The notes beneath the pieces were generated by a model. It saw only the letters and a list, made by a program, of their open reading frames with translations. It was not told where the DNA came from and made no database searches. Below are positions 15,459 through 23,730 of a stretch of DNA of 37,814 nucleotides, in pieces (positions within the stretch are counted from its first letter, which is position 1; the number at the start of each line of letters is the position of its first letter). A program made the translations under genes and the position numbers. The stretch is from Micromonospora orduensis (lineage in GTDB: Bacteria > Actinomycetota > Actinomycetes > Mycobacteriales > Micromonosporaceae), in contig NZ_VDFY01000119.1 of the NCBI RefSeq assembly GCF_006228125.1, positions 1 to 37,814 of the forward strand, written 5' to 3'.

Positions 15459-15923
15459 TCAGCGGCGGACGACGCGGCGCGGCTTGGCGGCCTTGACCTC
15501 GGCGTACCGCTTGAGCTGCTGCGACCGGTAGTCACGGCCGAGCGCGGTGAGCACCAGGTACCCGATCAGGATTCCCGCGCCGGTGGCGAGCAGGTAGAGC
15601 CAGATCTGGGCGAAGAACGTGCCCGCGCCGGCGCCGAACGGGTTGTCGCCGACCAGCAGCGGCCCGACGAGAACGGTAAGCGCCATGGCGATCCCCACCA
15701 CCACTGCCACGTCGGCCGACCAGGCGGACAGTGGCCGGCGGCTGCCCCAGCGGAAGGCGACAACGGCCAGGATCAGACCGATCACCACGAACATCGCCAG
15801 CGACACCCGGTCGGCGGCGGTGTCGTCACCGTCGAAGCCGAGTTTGATGATCAGCCGGGCGGCCACGTTTGCCGCGAACAACGCTCCTGTGAGCACTCCG
15901 ACGTCACGCCACCGTCTGTCCAT
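15459..15923 (-). CDS. Small integral membrane protein (154 aa), unknown function
   Basis: Four hydrophobic segments are visible: about residues 7-30 (VLTGALFAANVAARLII), 41-59 (VSLAMFVVIGLILAVVAF), 72-92 (VAVVVGIAMALTVLVGPLLV) and 104-128 (FFAQIWLYLLATGAGILIGYLVLTAL). A basic cytoplasmic tail ends in AAKPRRVVRR. The ATG at 15923 has AGGAGG 7 nt upstream. I recognise no family motif. It lies 81 bp downstream of the mshB-DUF6113 pair on the same strand and could belong to that transcript. Confidence 0.75.
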   Translation of the reverse strand: MDRRWRDVGVLTGALFAANVAARLIIKLGFDGDDTAADRVSLAMFVVIGLILAVVAFRWGSRRPLSAWSADVAVVVGIAMALTVLVGPLLVGDNPFGAGAGTFFAQIWLYLLATGAGILIGYLVLTALGRDYRSQQLKRYAEVKAAKPRRVVRR

Positions 15924-16004
15924 CGCACGACCTCCTGCCGTACGCCCCGTCGCGGGGCCGCATCCCTGGCAGGAATATCTACCACCCGCACCTGTGTGGC
16001 GTCA

Positions 16005-16460
16005 TCAGCCGAGAAGGGTGGGCGGTGGGGTGAGGATCTGCCGGAAACCCATCACCGCGAAGGTCATCGCGCCGGCCACGATCATGGCCAGGCCGACCCA
16101 GTTGTCCCCGGCCAGCAGCAGGTCGCCCTCGGAGGTCCGGATGGCGGCCACCGCCATCAGGGCGAACCACGGCACGGCGGGCAGCGCCACCGCCCACCGC
16201 CGGCCCACCGCCTCGTGCGCGAACCAGCTCAGCACGATGTTGGCGCCGACGGCGAGCAGCACCGACACGCCGATCAGCTGACCGCCGACGCGGACCGTGG
16301 CGAGCAGCAGCTCCAGCACCCCGGTCAGCACACCGGCCACCACCACGACGACCGCACCGGCAACCCGCAGACCCAGGTCCAGCAGACGCGAAGGCGGCCC
16401 CGCCTCCGGCGGGGTGCCCTGGTCCTGCACGACCGACATCGGCGCGGCGGGCAGAGTCAC
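16005..16460 (-). CDS. Small membrane protein next to mshB (DUF6113-like)
   Basis: This 151-residue protein has four membrane segments: about residues 28-52, 60-78, 87-107 and 118-140. GSxxGW-like small residues occur in the last ([20 protein letters not shown]). It starts with GTG 16460 overlapping the mshB stop as GTGA, so the two are translationally coupled. Proteins of this size and position beside actinobacterial mshB are classed as DUF6113 as far as I recall. The function is unknown, and a link to mycothiol is suggested only by position. Confidence 0.75.
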   Translation of the reverse strand: MTLPAAPMSVVQDQGTPPEAGPPSRLLDLGLRVAGAVVVVVAGVLTGVLELLLATVRVGGQLIGVSVLLAVGANIVLSWFAHEAVGRRWAVALPAVPWFALMAVAAIRTSEGDLLLAGDNWVGLAMIVAGAMTFAVMGFRQILTPPPTLLG

Positions 16461-17383
16461 CGGAGACCGGCTGCCGCGACCGGGCGGCGGTCGGCGGCGG
16501 AGTCGTCGGGAAGCCCGGCGAACAGATCGTCCTCCCAGCCGTACGGGCCGGAGCCCGGACCCTTCGCACCGACCGCGAGGGTGAAGAACTCCACGCCCAT
16601 GAACTCGCCGCCGAAGTTGCCGGCAATCGAGTAGAGCCAGGAGGTGGCTGGGATCTGCGTGGCGTGCGCCCGCATCGCGGCCTCCTTCGCGGTGTGCTGG
16701 TCGGTGCCGTCGATCCGGGCGGCGATCTGGGCGTCCGGGGTGCCGAAGGGCAGCTCGGCGAGGTCCCGGATGCCGGCGAACGGGTTGTCCGAGGATTCGG
16801 CGAAGTGCTCCACGCCGGCCTCCAGCACGCTGAGCGGCATGGCCGTCCAGTAGACCTTGGCCGGGGCGCAGCCCTCGACGGCGGCCAGTTCGACCGCGCG
16901 CATCGCCACCCGGTGCGCCTGGATGTGGTCGGGGTGGCCGTAGAAGCCGTTCGGGTCGTACGTGACAAGCACCTGCGGGCGTACCTCCCGCATGATCTCC
17001 ACGAGGTGCCCGGCGGCCTCGTCGAGGTCGGCCTGCCAGAAGGCGCGGGGGTGCTCGTTGGTGGCGAGCCCCATCATCCCCGAGTCGCGGTAGCGGCCCG
17101 CGCCACCGAGGAAGCGGTGGTCGGTGACGCCGAGCGCCGCGCAGGCGGCGGCCAGCTCGCCGATCCGGTACCCGCCGAGCTGGTCCGCCTCGGCGGCGGC
17201 GAGCTGGGCCAACGCCGGTACGTGGATCTCGCCCTCCTCGCCGAGGGTGCAGGTCACAAGCGTCACGTGCGCGCCGGCGGCGGCGTAGTGGGCCATCGTC
17301 GAGCCGGTGCCGATGGACTCGTCGTCCGGGTGCGCGTGGACCAGCAGCAGGCGGCGGTCGGGCAGCGTCGTCACGACGGTCAC
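16457..17383 (-). CDS. mshB: N-acetyl-1-D-myo-inositol-2-amino-2-deoxy-alpha-D-glucopyranoside deacetylase
   Basis: MshB removes acetate from GlcNAc-inositol in the synthesis of mycothiol, the main low-molecular-weight thiol of actinobacteria. The zinc site is visible as HAHPDDES near residue 16 (H18, D21) and the later [12 protein letters not shown]. The catalytic Asp belongs to the HPDD motif. With GTG 17383 the protein has 308 aa, close to the mycobacterial enzyme; GTG 17374 is an alternative start, and a further extension to 17437 adds non-conserved sequence. Mca-type amidases share the fold, but the size and the neighbouring DUF6113-like gene favour MshB. It diverges from the S9 peptidase with an 86-bp gap. 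Confidence 0.9.
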   Translation of the reverse strand: MTVVTTLPDRRLLLVHAHPDDESIGTGSTMAHYAAAGAHVTLVTCTLGEEGEIHVPALAQLAAAEADQLGGYRIGELAAACAALGVTDHRFLGGAGRYRDSGMMGLATNEHPRAFWQADLDEAAGHLVEIMREVRPQVLVTYDPNGFYGHPDHIQAHRVAMRAVELAAVEGCAPAKVYWTAMPLSVLEAGVEHFAESSDNPFAGIRDLAELPFGTPDAQIAARIDGTDQHTAKEAAMRAHATQIPATSWLYSIAGNFGGEFMGVEFFTLAVGAKGPGSGPYGWEDDLFAGLPDDSAADRRPVAAAGLR

Positions 17384-17456
17384 TCTAACCGGCGGTTCGG
17401 TCCGGCCGGCGCTGACGCGTCCGCCCAGGTCGGCCACATCACCCTCGCCACCGCTC

Positions 17457-17462
17457 TACGAT
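17457..17462 (+). promoter_or_regulatory. Candidate -10 box for a leaderless S9 peptidase transcript
   Basis: TACGAT lies 7 nt before GTG 17470, and no Shine-Dalgarno sequence precedes the start (TTTGGCCT). The spacing would put the transcription start at or beside the G of the start codon. The -35 region is not conserved. Confidence 0.45.
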
Positions 17463-17469
17463 TTGGCCT

Positions 17470-19614
17470 GTGGACTTCCCGGAGCTGGCCGCCCGTACCC
17501 GCCGGTTCACCCACGGTGCGCCACGCGCCGTCGCCGTGGCCGAGGACGGCTCCCGGGTGATCTTCTTGCGCTCCGCCGGTCCCGAGGACCCGGCGGACGC
17601 GCTGTGGCAGCTGCACGTGGCCACCGGCGAGGAGCATCTGGTGGCGGACCCGGCGACCCTGCTGGACGGGGGCGGCGACCCCCGCGCGCTCTCCCCCGGC
17701 GAACGCGCGTTGCGCGAGCGGCTGCGGCTCAACGCCGGCGGCATCGGGTCGTACGCGCTTGACGCCGCCGGCCGGGTGGCGGTGTTCGCGCTGGCCGGGC
17801 GGCTCTTCCGGGCCGACCTGGTGCACGGCGACGTGGTGGAGGTGGCCGCCGTCGGCCCGGTGCTCGACCCCCGTCCGGACCCGACCGGGCAACGACTGGC
17901 GTACGTGACCGACGCGGCCGAGGGTGTCCGTCGGGGCGAGCTGCGGGTGATCGAGGCCGACGGCACCGACACCCTGCTGGCCGGTGAGGACGCCGGGGTG
18001 AGCTGGGGCCTGGCCGAGCACATCGCGGCGGAGGAGTTCGGCAGGTACCGGGGCTACTGGTGGGCGCCGGACGGCCGGATGGTGCTCGCCGCCCGCGTCG
18101 ACGAGTCCCGGCTGGAACGGTGGCACCTGCACGACCCGGCCGACCCGGCGAGCCCTCCGACCGCCGTGGCGTACCCCCGGGCGGGCGGGCCGAACGCGGA
18201 GGTCAGCCTGCACCTGCTGGACCTGGACGACGGCTGGGTCGACGTGCACTGGGACCGGGAGACGTACCCGTACCTGACCGGGGTGAGCTGGGGCGAGGGC
18301 AGCCCGCTGATCACCGTGCTGCGCCGGTCGCAGCAGCACGGGCTGGTGCTCGCCGTGGATCCGCGCACCGGTGAGACGCAGGTGCACGCCGAGCTGGCCG
18401 ATCCGCGGTGGGTCGAGCCGATCGCCGGCACCCCGGCGCACCTGCCGGACGGTCGGGTGCTGGTCGGCGGGGAGCTGGCCCACGACGGGTACGACGCGCG
18501 GTGCCTGTTCGCCGACGGCACACTGCTCACTCCGCCATCGCTGTACGTACGGCGGGTGGTCGGTCGGCTGCCGGCCGGTACGGGCCCGGCGGACCTGCTG
18601 GTCGAGGCGAGCGACGGCGAGCCGAGCGAGCGGCACCTGTTCCGGGTGCGGACCACGATCGGCGGCGGGGTGGACGCCCGCCGGATCACCACCGACTCGG
18701 GCTGGCACACCGCCGCCGTGGGCGGGGACGTGCTGGTCATCGGGGTCGCCTCGCTGGACCACGCCGGCGTGCGGTGGACTGTGCGGCGCGGCGACCAGGA
18801 GGTGGCCGAGCTGCGGTCGCTGGCGGCGACCCCTCCGTACTCTCCGCTGCCGCTGTTGGAGCGGGTCACCGACCGGCGGTTGCCGGCGGCGGTGCTGTAC
18901 CCGGACAACCACGTCACGGGCCGGCGGCTGCCGGTGCTGCTGGACATCTACGGCGGGCCGGGGCACCAGGAGGTGGTGACCGCCCGCGCGGCCTGGCTGG
19001 AGCGGCAGTGGTGGGCCGACGCCGGGTTCGCGGTAGTCACGATCGACAACCGGGGTACGCCGGGAGTGGCTCCGTCGTTCGAGAAGGCGATCCATCGGCG
19101 GGTCGCCGACGTGATCCTGACCGACCAGATCGACGCGCTGACCGCCCTCGCCGGCAAGCACCCCGACCTGGACCTGGACCGGGTGGGGGTGCGCGGCTGG
19201 TCGTTCGGCGGGTGGCTGGCCGGGTTGGCGGTGCTGCGTCACCCGGAGCTGTTCAAGTGCGGCATCGCCGGCGCTCCGGTGACCGACTGGGCGCTGTACG
19301 ACACCGCGTACACCGAGCGTTATCTCGGCCTGCCGGAGGACGGCATGGACGTGTACGCGCACCACTCGCTGATCGAGCTGGCCGCCGAACCGGTCACCGG
19401 CCCGGATCAGGCCCGCCCGCTGCTGCTGGTGCACGGCATGGCCGACGACAACGTGGTGGCCGCGCACACGCTGCGGCTCTCGGCGGCGCTGCTGAGCACC
19501 GGCCGCCCGCACGCCGTCCTGCCGCTGACCGGGGCCACCCACATGGCCGCGAACGGCACCGCCGAACGTCTGCTCCCCCTGGAACTGGACTTCCTGCGTA
19601 CCCACCTGCGGTGA
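17470..19614 (+). CDS. S9-family prolyl oligopeptidase / dipeptidyl peptidase IV-like enzyme
   Basis: This 714-residue protein has an N-terminal beta-propeller of DPP-IV type (to about residue 450) and a C-terminal alpha/beta-hydrolase domain. The Ser nucleophile is S578 in RGWSFGGW, the acid is D659 or D660 in HGMADDNVV, and the His is H691 in TGATHMA. The Glu pair that binds the substrate amino group in DPP-IV may be represented by HIAAEEFGRYRGYWWAPDG. That and the propeller favour dipeptidyl-peptidase activity on peptides with proline or alanine at position 2. No signal peptide is seen, so it is probably cytoplasmic. It faces the XRE gene at 19625 with only 10 bp between stops and no terminator. 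Confidence 0.9.
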   Translation: MDFPELAARTRRFTHGAPRAVAVAEDGSRVIFLRSAGPEDPADALWQLHVATGEEHLVADPATLLDGGGDPRALSPGERALRERLRLNAGGIGSYALDAAGRVAVFALAGRLFRADLVHGDVVEVAAVGPVLDPRPDPTGQRLAYVTDAAEGVRRGELRVIEADGTDTLLAGEDAGVSWGLAEHIAAEEFGRYRGYWWAPDGRMVLAARVDESRLERWHLHDPADPASPPTAVAYPRAGGPNAEVSLHLLDLDDGWVDVHWDRETYPYLTGVSWGEGSPLITVLRRSQQHGLVLAVDPRTGETQVHAELADPRWVEPIAGTPAHLPDGRVLVGGELAHDGYDARCLFADGTLLTPPSLYVRRVVGRLPAGTGPADLLVEASDGEPSERHLFRVRTTIGGGVDARRITTDSGWHTAAVGGDVLVIGVASLDHAGVRWTVRRGDQEVAELRSLAATPPYSPLPLLERVTDRRLPAAVLYPDNHVTGRRLPVLLDIYGGPGHQEVVTARAAWLERQWWADAGFAVVTIDNRGTPGVAPSFEKAIHRRVADVILTDQIDALTALAGKHPDLDLDRVGVRGWSFGGWLAGLAVLRHPELFKCGIAGAPVTDWALYDTAYTERYLGLPEDGMDVYAHHSLIELAAEPVTGPDQARPLLLVHGMADDNVVAAHTLRLSAALLSTGRPHAVLPLTGATHMAANGTAERLLPLELDFLRTHLR

Positions 19615-19624
19615 ACCGTCGTGT

Positions 19625-20812
19625 TCACAGCACCCCGAGGTTGATGGCGAGTTGGGTGATAGTGGCGGGGGCATCCCGATCGCGGGCGACCTGGGCGACC
19701 ACGTCCCGGGCGGCTGGTCGGTGGCGGATCTCGGCGGGGGCGGTGCTGTCGGCCTGCACCAGGACCCGAGCTGCGTTGGCGGGGTCGTTCGTCTGGAGGT
19801 AGGCGCGCGCCGCGTCGATCAGGTGCGCGGCGCGGTGTTCGACCGGCAGCCACCGCCACCCTTCCCGCCCGATCGCCTCCTCGTGCCGGACGACTGCCTG
19901 CGGCCCCTCGCCCAGCTCTACGGCGGCGGTGATTCGCGCCAGCTCGACGGCGGTCGGCCCGAACGCCGTCCGGTGATGGTCGTGCCCGTCGCCCACCTGG
20001 ACTGCCAACTCGGCGGCCTCGTCCAGCAGGTCACCGACCGCCCGGTCGTTACCCGCCCGGGCCGCGATCAACGCTGCCTGCACCAGCAGCGACCCGCACA
20101 GCGACAGCTCTTGCGGCGTGCCAGCGCCAGGGTCAGGCGGGGCGACCTGGTACGCGGCGGCGAGCAGCACCGACTTCGCCCGCGCCGACGCCCGCAGCAC
20201 CTGACCGAGCTGCACCGCCGCGCAGGCCAGCAACACCCGATCACCGGTCGCCGCCGACATCGCCCGATCGGCGGCCAACCATGCGAGGCTGCCCTCGTCG
20301 AGCTTGACCAGCAGCGCCGCCGTCACCCGGTACGCCTGCACCACCGCCACCCGACCCACCGCCGGGTCGTGCGCGTGAGCGCGGTGAACCTCGGTCAGCA
20401 ACGCCGGCAACAGGTCGACCAGAAGCGGGTACCTCGCATGCTGGTAGGTCGTCCACGCGTGCCGCACCTCGCGGGCCAACCGGCCGGCCGGCGTCACCTC
20501 CCGGCCCGTCGGGCGACCAAAAGCCATCGGGTACGTCGACAGCGCCGCTCGGATCCGCGCGACCCCGTCGCCGAGCTCGGCCACCTCGACGGGCTGGACG
20601 TCACGGCCGAGCAGCGTCGCCGCATCGACCCGCAGCACCGCCGCCACTTCTCGGATCGTGGACATCCGCTCCAGGGAGCGGACACCGCGCTCGACCTTGT
20701 CCACCCAGCTCTTCGACTTCCCCAACCGATCGGCGAACGACTGCTGCGACATCCTGCGCAGCACCCGCAGGTAGGCGACCCGGCGTCCGATCGGCACCGG
20801 TTCACCGCCCAC
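19625..20812 (-). CDS. XRE-family HTH regulator with helical repeat C-terminus
   Basis: The 395-residue protein has an N-terminal helix-turn-helix (about residues 9-60: IGRRVAYLRVLRRMSQQSFADRLGKSKSWVDKVERG). A long all-helical region rich in Ala/Leu follows, resembling the TPR-like ligand or peptide-sensing modules of actinobacterial XRE regulators. GTG 20812 overlaps the stop of the 54-aa gene upstream by 11 bp and is preceded by GGCGGTGG; GTG 20797 is the alternative. The frame stays open upstream to 20950, but that part is the shadow of the small gene. The target is unknown; the divergent genes at 20966 and 21120 make autoregulation plausible. Confidence 0.85.
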   Translation of the reverse strand: MGGEPVPIGRRVAYLRVLRRMSQQSFADRLGKSKSWVDKVERGVRSLERMSTIREVAAVLRVDAATLLGRDVQPVEVAELGDGVARIRAALSTYPMAFGRPTGREVTPAGRLAREVRHAWTTYQHARYPLLVDLLPALLTEVHRAHAHDPAVGRVAVVQAYRVTAALLVKLDEGSLAWLAADRAMSAATGDRVLLACAAVQLGQVLRASARAKSVLLAAAYQVAPPDPGAGTPQELSLCGSLLVQAALIAARAGNDRAVGDLLDEAAELAVQVGDGHDHHRTAFGPTAVELARITAAVELGEGPQAVVRHEEAIGREGWRWLPVEHRAAHLIDAARAYLQTNDPANAARVLVQADSTAPAEIRHRPAARDVVAQVARDRDAPATITQLAINLGVL

Positions 20813-20966
20813 GACGCCACCGCCGATCCGGCACCGCCCGAGTCGTCTCCTGCACCGGCGTTCGCTCCGCCTCGGCTTGCGCGAGTATCCGCTGATGCGC
20901 GGCCTCCCGTTCGGCCGCGTCGATCTGCTCACCCCGGCTGACTGGCTCATCCTCAGAATTGGGCAT
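20802..20966 (-). CDS. Small acidic/basic hypothetical protein (54 aa) overlapping the XRE gene
   Basis: The ATG at 20966 lies 5 nt after a strong RBS (AACGGAGG); ATG 20969 is an alternative. The first 35 residues are acidic and helical (EDEPVSRGEQIDAAEREAAHQRILAQAEAERT) and the last 15 are basic (RAVPDRRWRRGR). Codon third positions look coding. The stop falls 11 bp inside the XRE reading frame, so the two are translationally coupled and probably function together. No family is recognised. It may be a partner or co-regulator of the HTH protein. Confidence 0.65.
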   Translation of the reverse strand: MPNSEDEPVSRGEQIDAAEREAAHQRILAQAEAERTPVQETTRAVPDRRWRRGR

Positions 20967-21057
20967 CATCACCTCCGTTGCTGGGGCGCACCGGCAGGCC
21001 CAGCCGTCGCCTACTGTCCACAATGACGCTGATCTGTCACCGGGCGCGACGGCACAG

Positions 21058-21068
21058 GATGTGACATC
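21058..21068. promoter_or_regulatory. Palindrome GATGTGACATC in the divergent regulator gap
   Basis: A perfect 5+1+5 inverted repeat lies midway in the 153-bp gap between two divergent genes (starts 20966 minus and 21120 plus). Two further ACATT(A) half-site-like words follow at 21076-21080 and 21087-21091. Position and symmetry fit an operator for one of the two HTH proteins encoded on either side; a chance palindrome is possible. Confidence 0.3.
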
Positions 21069-21106
21069 TCGGGCACATTAGAGGCGACATTAAGACGACA
21101 CATAGC

Positions 21107-21112
21107 TATGGT
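21107..21112 (+). promoter_or_regulatory. Candidate -10 box for a leaderless HTH/beta-barrel transcript
   Basis: TATGGT lies 7 nt before ATG 21120, and no Shine-Dalgarno sequence is present. This supports ATG 21120 as the start instead of the in-frame ATG at 21108, which would lie inside the box. Confidence 0.4.
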
Positions 21113-21119
21113 GGCGGAC

Positions 21120-21863
21120 ATGAATACCCCGAACACCGCTCTACGCGCGGTCCGTACCGGGATGCGCATGAGCCAGGACGACTTCGCACGGGCGCTCCAG
21201 GCCGCCGGCCGCCGCGTCGGCGAACCTAACGACGCCAACAAGAGACTCGTCCAGCGCTGGGAGTCCGGCGCGATCGCCGCACCGCGCCCCGTGTACGCGC
21301 GCGCCCTGGAGGTCGTCACCGGCCTGCCGGTCTCACTGCTCGGCTTCGCCGCCGTACCCGACGGTCACGTCGTCGACGACCAGGACGGTGGTCACGACCT
21401 GACGTCGCCGATGTCCGGCCTGGCGACGCCGACACCGAAGCCGCTCGCGGTGCACGGGTCGTACGAGGGCGTATGGCTCAGCCGCTACCAGTACCACTCC
21501 AGCGGCCGGGGAGAGTCGTTCGCCGGGCAGCACTTCGTGGTCGTTCTCCAGCACGGTGACCGGCTGACGGTGCGCAGCCTGCCCGGCTCGGCGGCCTCGT
21601 CGCTGTCGCTGGATCTCACCGTGGACGGTGCCGTCGTCACCGGCACCTGGGTGGAGCAGACCGATCACGCCGGCTACTACCGGGGAGCCCGGTACCACGG
21701 CGCGATCCAGCTACTGGTGGAGCCCACCGGTCGACGAATGGCTGGAAAATGGGTGGGGTTCGGCAAGGACATGGACGTCAACACCGGCCCGTGGGAGCTG
21801 ACCTTCCGGGATGCTTCCACGTCAAAGGCAACGCTCGACCGGTACAACAGGTCGCCGGAATAG
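21120..21863 (+). CDS. HTH protein with C-terminal beta-barrel-like domain
   Basis: The protein has 247 residues. Residues 1-70 form an XRE-like helix-turn-helix (ALRAVRTGMRMSQDDFARALQAAG, then KRLVQRWESGAI). A linker of about 40 residues leads to a strand-rich C-terminal domain (about 113-235). That domain has regular features: YEGVWLSRYQYHS, FVVVLQHGDRLTVRSL, GAVVTGTWVEQT, YYRGARYHGAIQLLVEPTGRRMAGKWVGFG and a closing NTGPWELTF. The GTW ... MAGKWVG ... GPWEL spacing is that of a closed antiparallel barrel with a ligand pocket (calycin-like). It looks like a one-component sensor. The ligand is unknown. Confidence 0.75.
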   Translation: MNTPNTALRAVRTGMRMSQDDFARALQAAGRRVGEPNDANKRLVQRWESGAIAAPRPVYARALEVVTGLPVSLLGFAAVPDGHVVDDQDGGHDLTSPMSGLATPTPKPLAVHGSYEGVWLSRYQYHSSGRGESFAGQHFVVVLQHGDRLTVRSLPGSAASSLSLDLTVDGAVVTGTWVEQTDHAGYYRGARYHGAIQLLVEPTGRRMAGKWVGFGKDMDVNTGPWELTFRDASTSKATLDRYNRSPE

Positions 21864-21941
21864 GGCCCTTCGCCACCTCGTTCGCGAGCCGCCGGCCCGG
21901 ACCTGCCACGGTCCGGGCCAAGGCCAACGTCACACCGCCGC

Positions 21942-21947
21942 TAGCAT
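21942..21947 (+). promoter_or_regulatory. Candidate -10 box for a leaderless VOC transcript
   Basis: TAGCAT lies 7 nt before ATG 21955 and the spacer (CGTCGGC) contains no Shine-Dalgarno sequence. The arrangement matches the boxes before 17470 and 21120. Confidence 0.45.
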
Positions 21948-21954
21948 CGTCGGC

Positions 21955-22689
21955 ATGGCGACGCGGCTTGTTCAAATCAACATGAAGGCTCGGGATGACT
22001 CCGCGCTGGGCGGTTTCTGGGCGCAGGTGCTCGGCTGGGGGCTCTCCAGCGAGGGGCCGGGAGTGACCAACCTCGAACCCGAGGGCTTCGTCTACCCCGA
22101 CCCCGTCGCCGTCTGCATCGACCTCGTCTCCTCCCCGGAGCCCAAGACCGTCAAGAACCGCGTGCACGTCGACCTCGCCACCACCTCGGCGGCTCAGCAC
22201 GCGGAACTGGTCGCGCGCCTGAAGGATCTCGGCGCGACCCCCGCCGACGTGGGCCAGGGCGACGTTCCGTGGACGGTCATGGCCGACCCGGAGGGCAACG
22301 AGTTCTGCGTGCTGGACTGGCACGATCCGGTCCGGGACACCGGTCCGATCGCCACGGTGGTGGTCGACTGCGCGGATCCGCGAGCCATGGCCCGTTTCTG
22401 GGGCGAGGCCACGGACTGGACCGTGCACAAGGTGACCGACCAGAACGCGGTGCTGCGCTCCGCCAAGGATGTCGGCCCGTATCTGCAGTTCCTCCGCACA
22501 CCCGATGTGAAGACCGTGTGGAATCGCGTCCACCTCGATCTGCGCCCCTACCCGGGCGACGACTTGAAGGCGGAGGCGGCCAGGCTGGAGTCTCTCGGCG
22601 CCACAGTCGTCGACCTGGGCGGCGATGTCCCGTGGATGGTTCTCGCCGACCCGGAGGGCAATGAGTTCTGCCTCCTGACCCCGGCCTGA
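21955..22689 (+). CDS. VOC (glyoxalase-like) protein with two domains
   Basis: This 244-residue protein is a tandem duplication. Residues 1-118 and 122-244 each carry a strand-helix-strand unit ending in the same phrase, VPW(T/M)V(M/L)ADPEGNEFC. Both halves contain KxVxNRVHxDL. The fold is vicinal oxygen chelate, of the Glyoxalase_6-like type common in actinobacteria. Members bind small molecules or antibiotics, sometimes with a metal. No specific substrate or metal site can be assigned. The ATG at 21955 is 92 bp after the HTH/beta-barrel gene stop and has its own candidate promoter. It converges on the AraC-type gene with a 14-bp gap. Confidence 0.85.
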   Translation: MATRLVQINMKARDDSALGGFWAQVLGWGLSSEGPGVTNLEPEGFVYPDPVAVCIDLVSSPEPKTVKNRVHVDLATTSAAQHAELVARLKDLGATPADVGQGDVPWTVMADPEGNEFCVLDWHDPVRDTGPIATVVVDCADPRAMARFWGEATDWTVHKVTDQNAVLRSAKDVGPYLQFLRTPDVKTVWNRVHLDLRPYPGDDLKAEAARLESLGATVVDLGGDVPWMVLADPEGNEFCLLTPA

Positions 22690-22703
22690 CCTGAACTCTC
22701 ACG

Positions 22704-23573
22704 TCACGCCGGCTCGATGGGCAGCCACAGTTCGCAGGTCGCGCTGCTGAAGTCGTCCGCGCGTTCGAGGATGGCGACCATCGAGGGGCCCGGCCGCAGT
22801 CGCCACGGGTTGGAGGGGAACCACTCGCTCGCGGTCGCCGCCCAGGTATCTTGCAGCGCCTGCGGATGGGGTCCGGAGGTGCGGAAGACCGCCCACTGGC
22901 CGGCCGGCACCTCGATGGCGTCCAGGTCGTCGGGGACCGGCGTGTCCCGGGACGCCGCGACCCCGTGCAGGTAGGTCAGCTCGCTGCCCTCGGTGGCCTC
23001 GGCGTCGACGTCGTCGCTGACCTGGAGCAGCCCGCCGGGTTCGGTGTCACTGAGCGCCTTGAGCCGGAGATGCTCCTGTGGTGGCAGGCCGGTGATGTGC
23101 TGCTGGATGTGCGGGTTGATGCCCCGGTGGATGAGCGGGACCCGGGCCGCGTGTCCGACGAGCCGGAACGCGGGGCGGTCGACGATGCGGGTGTGCATGG
23201 GGGTGCTCCCTTCGACGGTCAGGCGGAACCTGAGCTGCGGTTGTGTGCGAAGGGGCCCTCCGTCGCGGCGTACGTCACCGGGGCTGGCGCCGTGGACGGC
23301 CCGGAACGCACGGCCGAACGCCTCGGTCGAGCCGTACCCGTGCCGGACGGCGATGCTGAGCAGATCGTCCTCACCCCGAACGACGTCGGCGGCGGCGGCG
23401 GTCATGCGGCGTCGGCGCACGTACTCGGACAGCGGCATCCCGGCCAACGACGAGAACATCCGGCGCAGGTGGTATTCGGTGGTGCCGAGTGCCCTGGCCA
23501 CCCCGTTGACGTCGAACTCCTCGGTGAGGTGCTCTTCGAGCTGGTCGACAAGCTGGTTGAGTGCCGCGATCAC
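22704..23573 (-). CDS. AraC-family regulator with GyrI-like effector domain
   Basis: The 289-residue protein starts at GTG 23573 behind AGGGAGGCCTC. Residues 1-105 carry the two AraC helix-turn-helix motifs (DVNGVARALGTTEYHLRRMF and LLSIAVRHGYGSTEAFGRAFRAVHGASPG). Residues 125-289 form a GyrI/SbmC-like effector domain (TRIVDRPAFRLVGHAARVP, IEVPAGQWAVFRTSGPHPQ, CELWLPIEPA), as in BmrR/Rob-type small-molecule sensors. Family knowledge predicts an activator responding to hydrophobic or cationic compounds. The regulated genes are not obvious; the convergent VOC gene is the nearest candidate. Confidence 0.9.
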   Translation of the reverse strand: MIAALNQLVDQLEEHLTEEFDVNGVARALGTTEYHLRRMFSSLAGMPLSEYVRRRRMTAAAADVVRGEDDLLSIAVRHGYGSTEAFGRAFRAVHGASPGDVRRDGGPLRTQPQLRFRLTVEGSTPMHTRIVDRPAFRLVGHAARVPLIHRGINPHIQQHITGLPPQEHLRLKALSDTEPGGLLQVSDDVDAEATEGSELTYLHGVAASRDTPVPDDLDAIEVPAGQWAVFRTSGPHPQALQDTWAATASEWFPSNPWRLRPGPSMVAILERADDFSSATCELWLPIEPA

Positions 23574-23669
23574 GAGGCCTCCCTTCGACGTCAAGCCTGG
23601 CCGAAGGACCCTGCCCCGCACCCGACCGTAGCGGTCCGATCCGATCAGGTCCCCGGGCTCCCGAACGAC

Positions 23670-23715
23670 GACAGGGGTCCCCTCCCGACGGCGTTGTCGG
23701 GAGGGGACCCCTGTC
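23670..23715 (-). terminator. 20-bp perfect terminator hairpin after dppA
   Basis: The arms at 23670-23689 and 23696-23715 are perfect reverse complements, 20 bp long and GC-rich, around a 6-nt loop (GGCGTT). The hairpin begins 15 nt past the dppA stop on the minus strand, and the AraC-type gene lies beyond. It is the strongest simple terminator in the window. There is no U-tract. Confidence 0.85.
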
Positions 23716-23730
23716 TGTCTGCGGTGTGCC

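Noticed and set aside
17380..19674. A 764-codon minus-strand frame opposite the S9 peptidase.
   Set aside because: It has no RBS or recognisable motif and mirrors the coding frame of a well-supported peptidase with an intact catalytic triad.
19625..23573. The regulator-rich stretch considered as a genomic island or integrated element.
   Set aside because: No integrase, transposase, relaxase, direct-repeat boundary or tRNA was found, and base composition is like the flanks.
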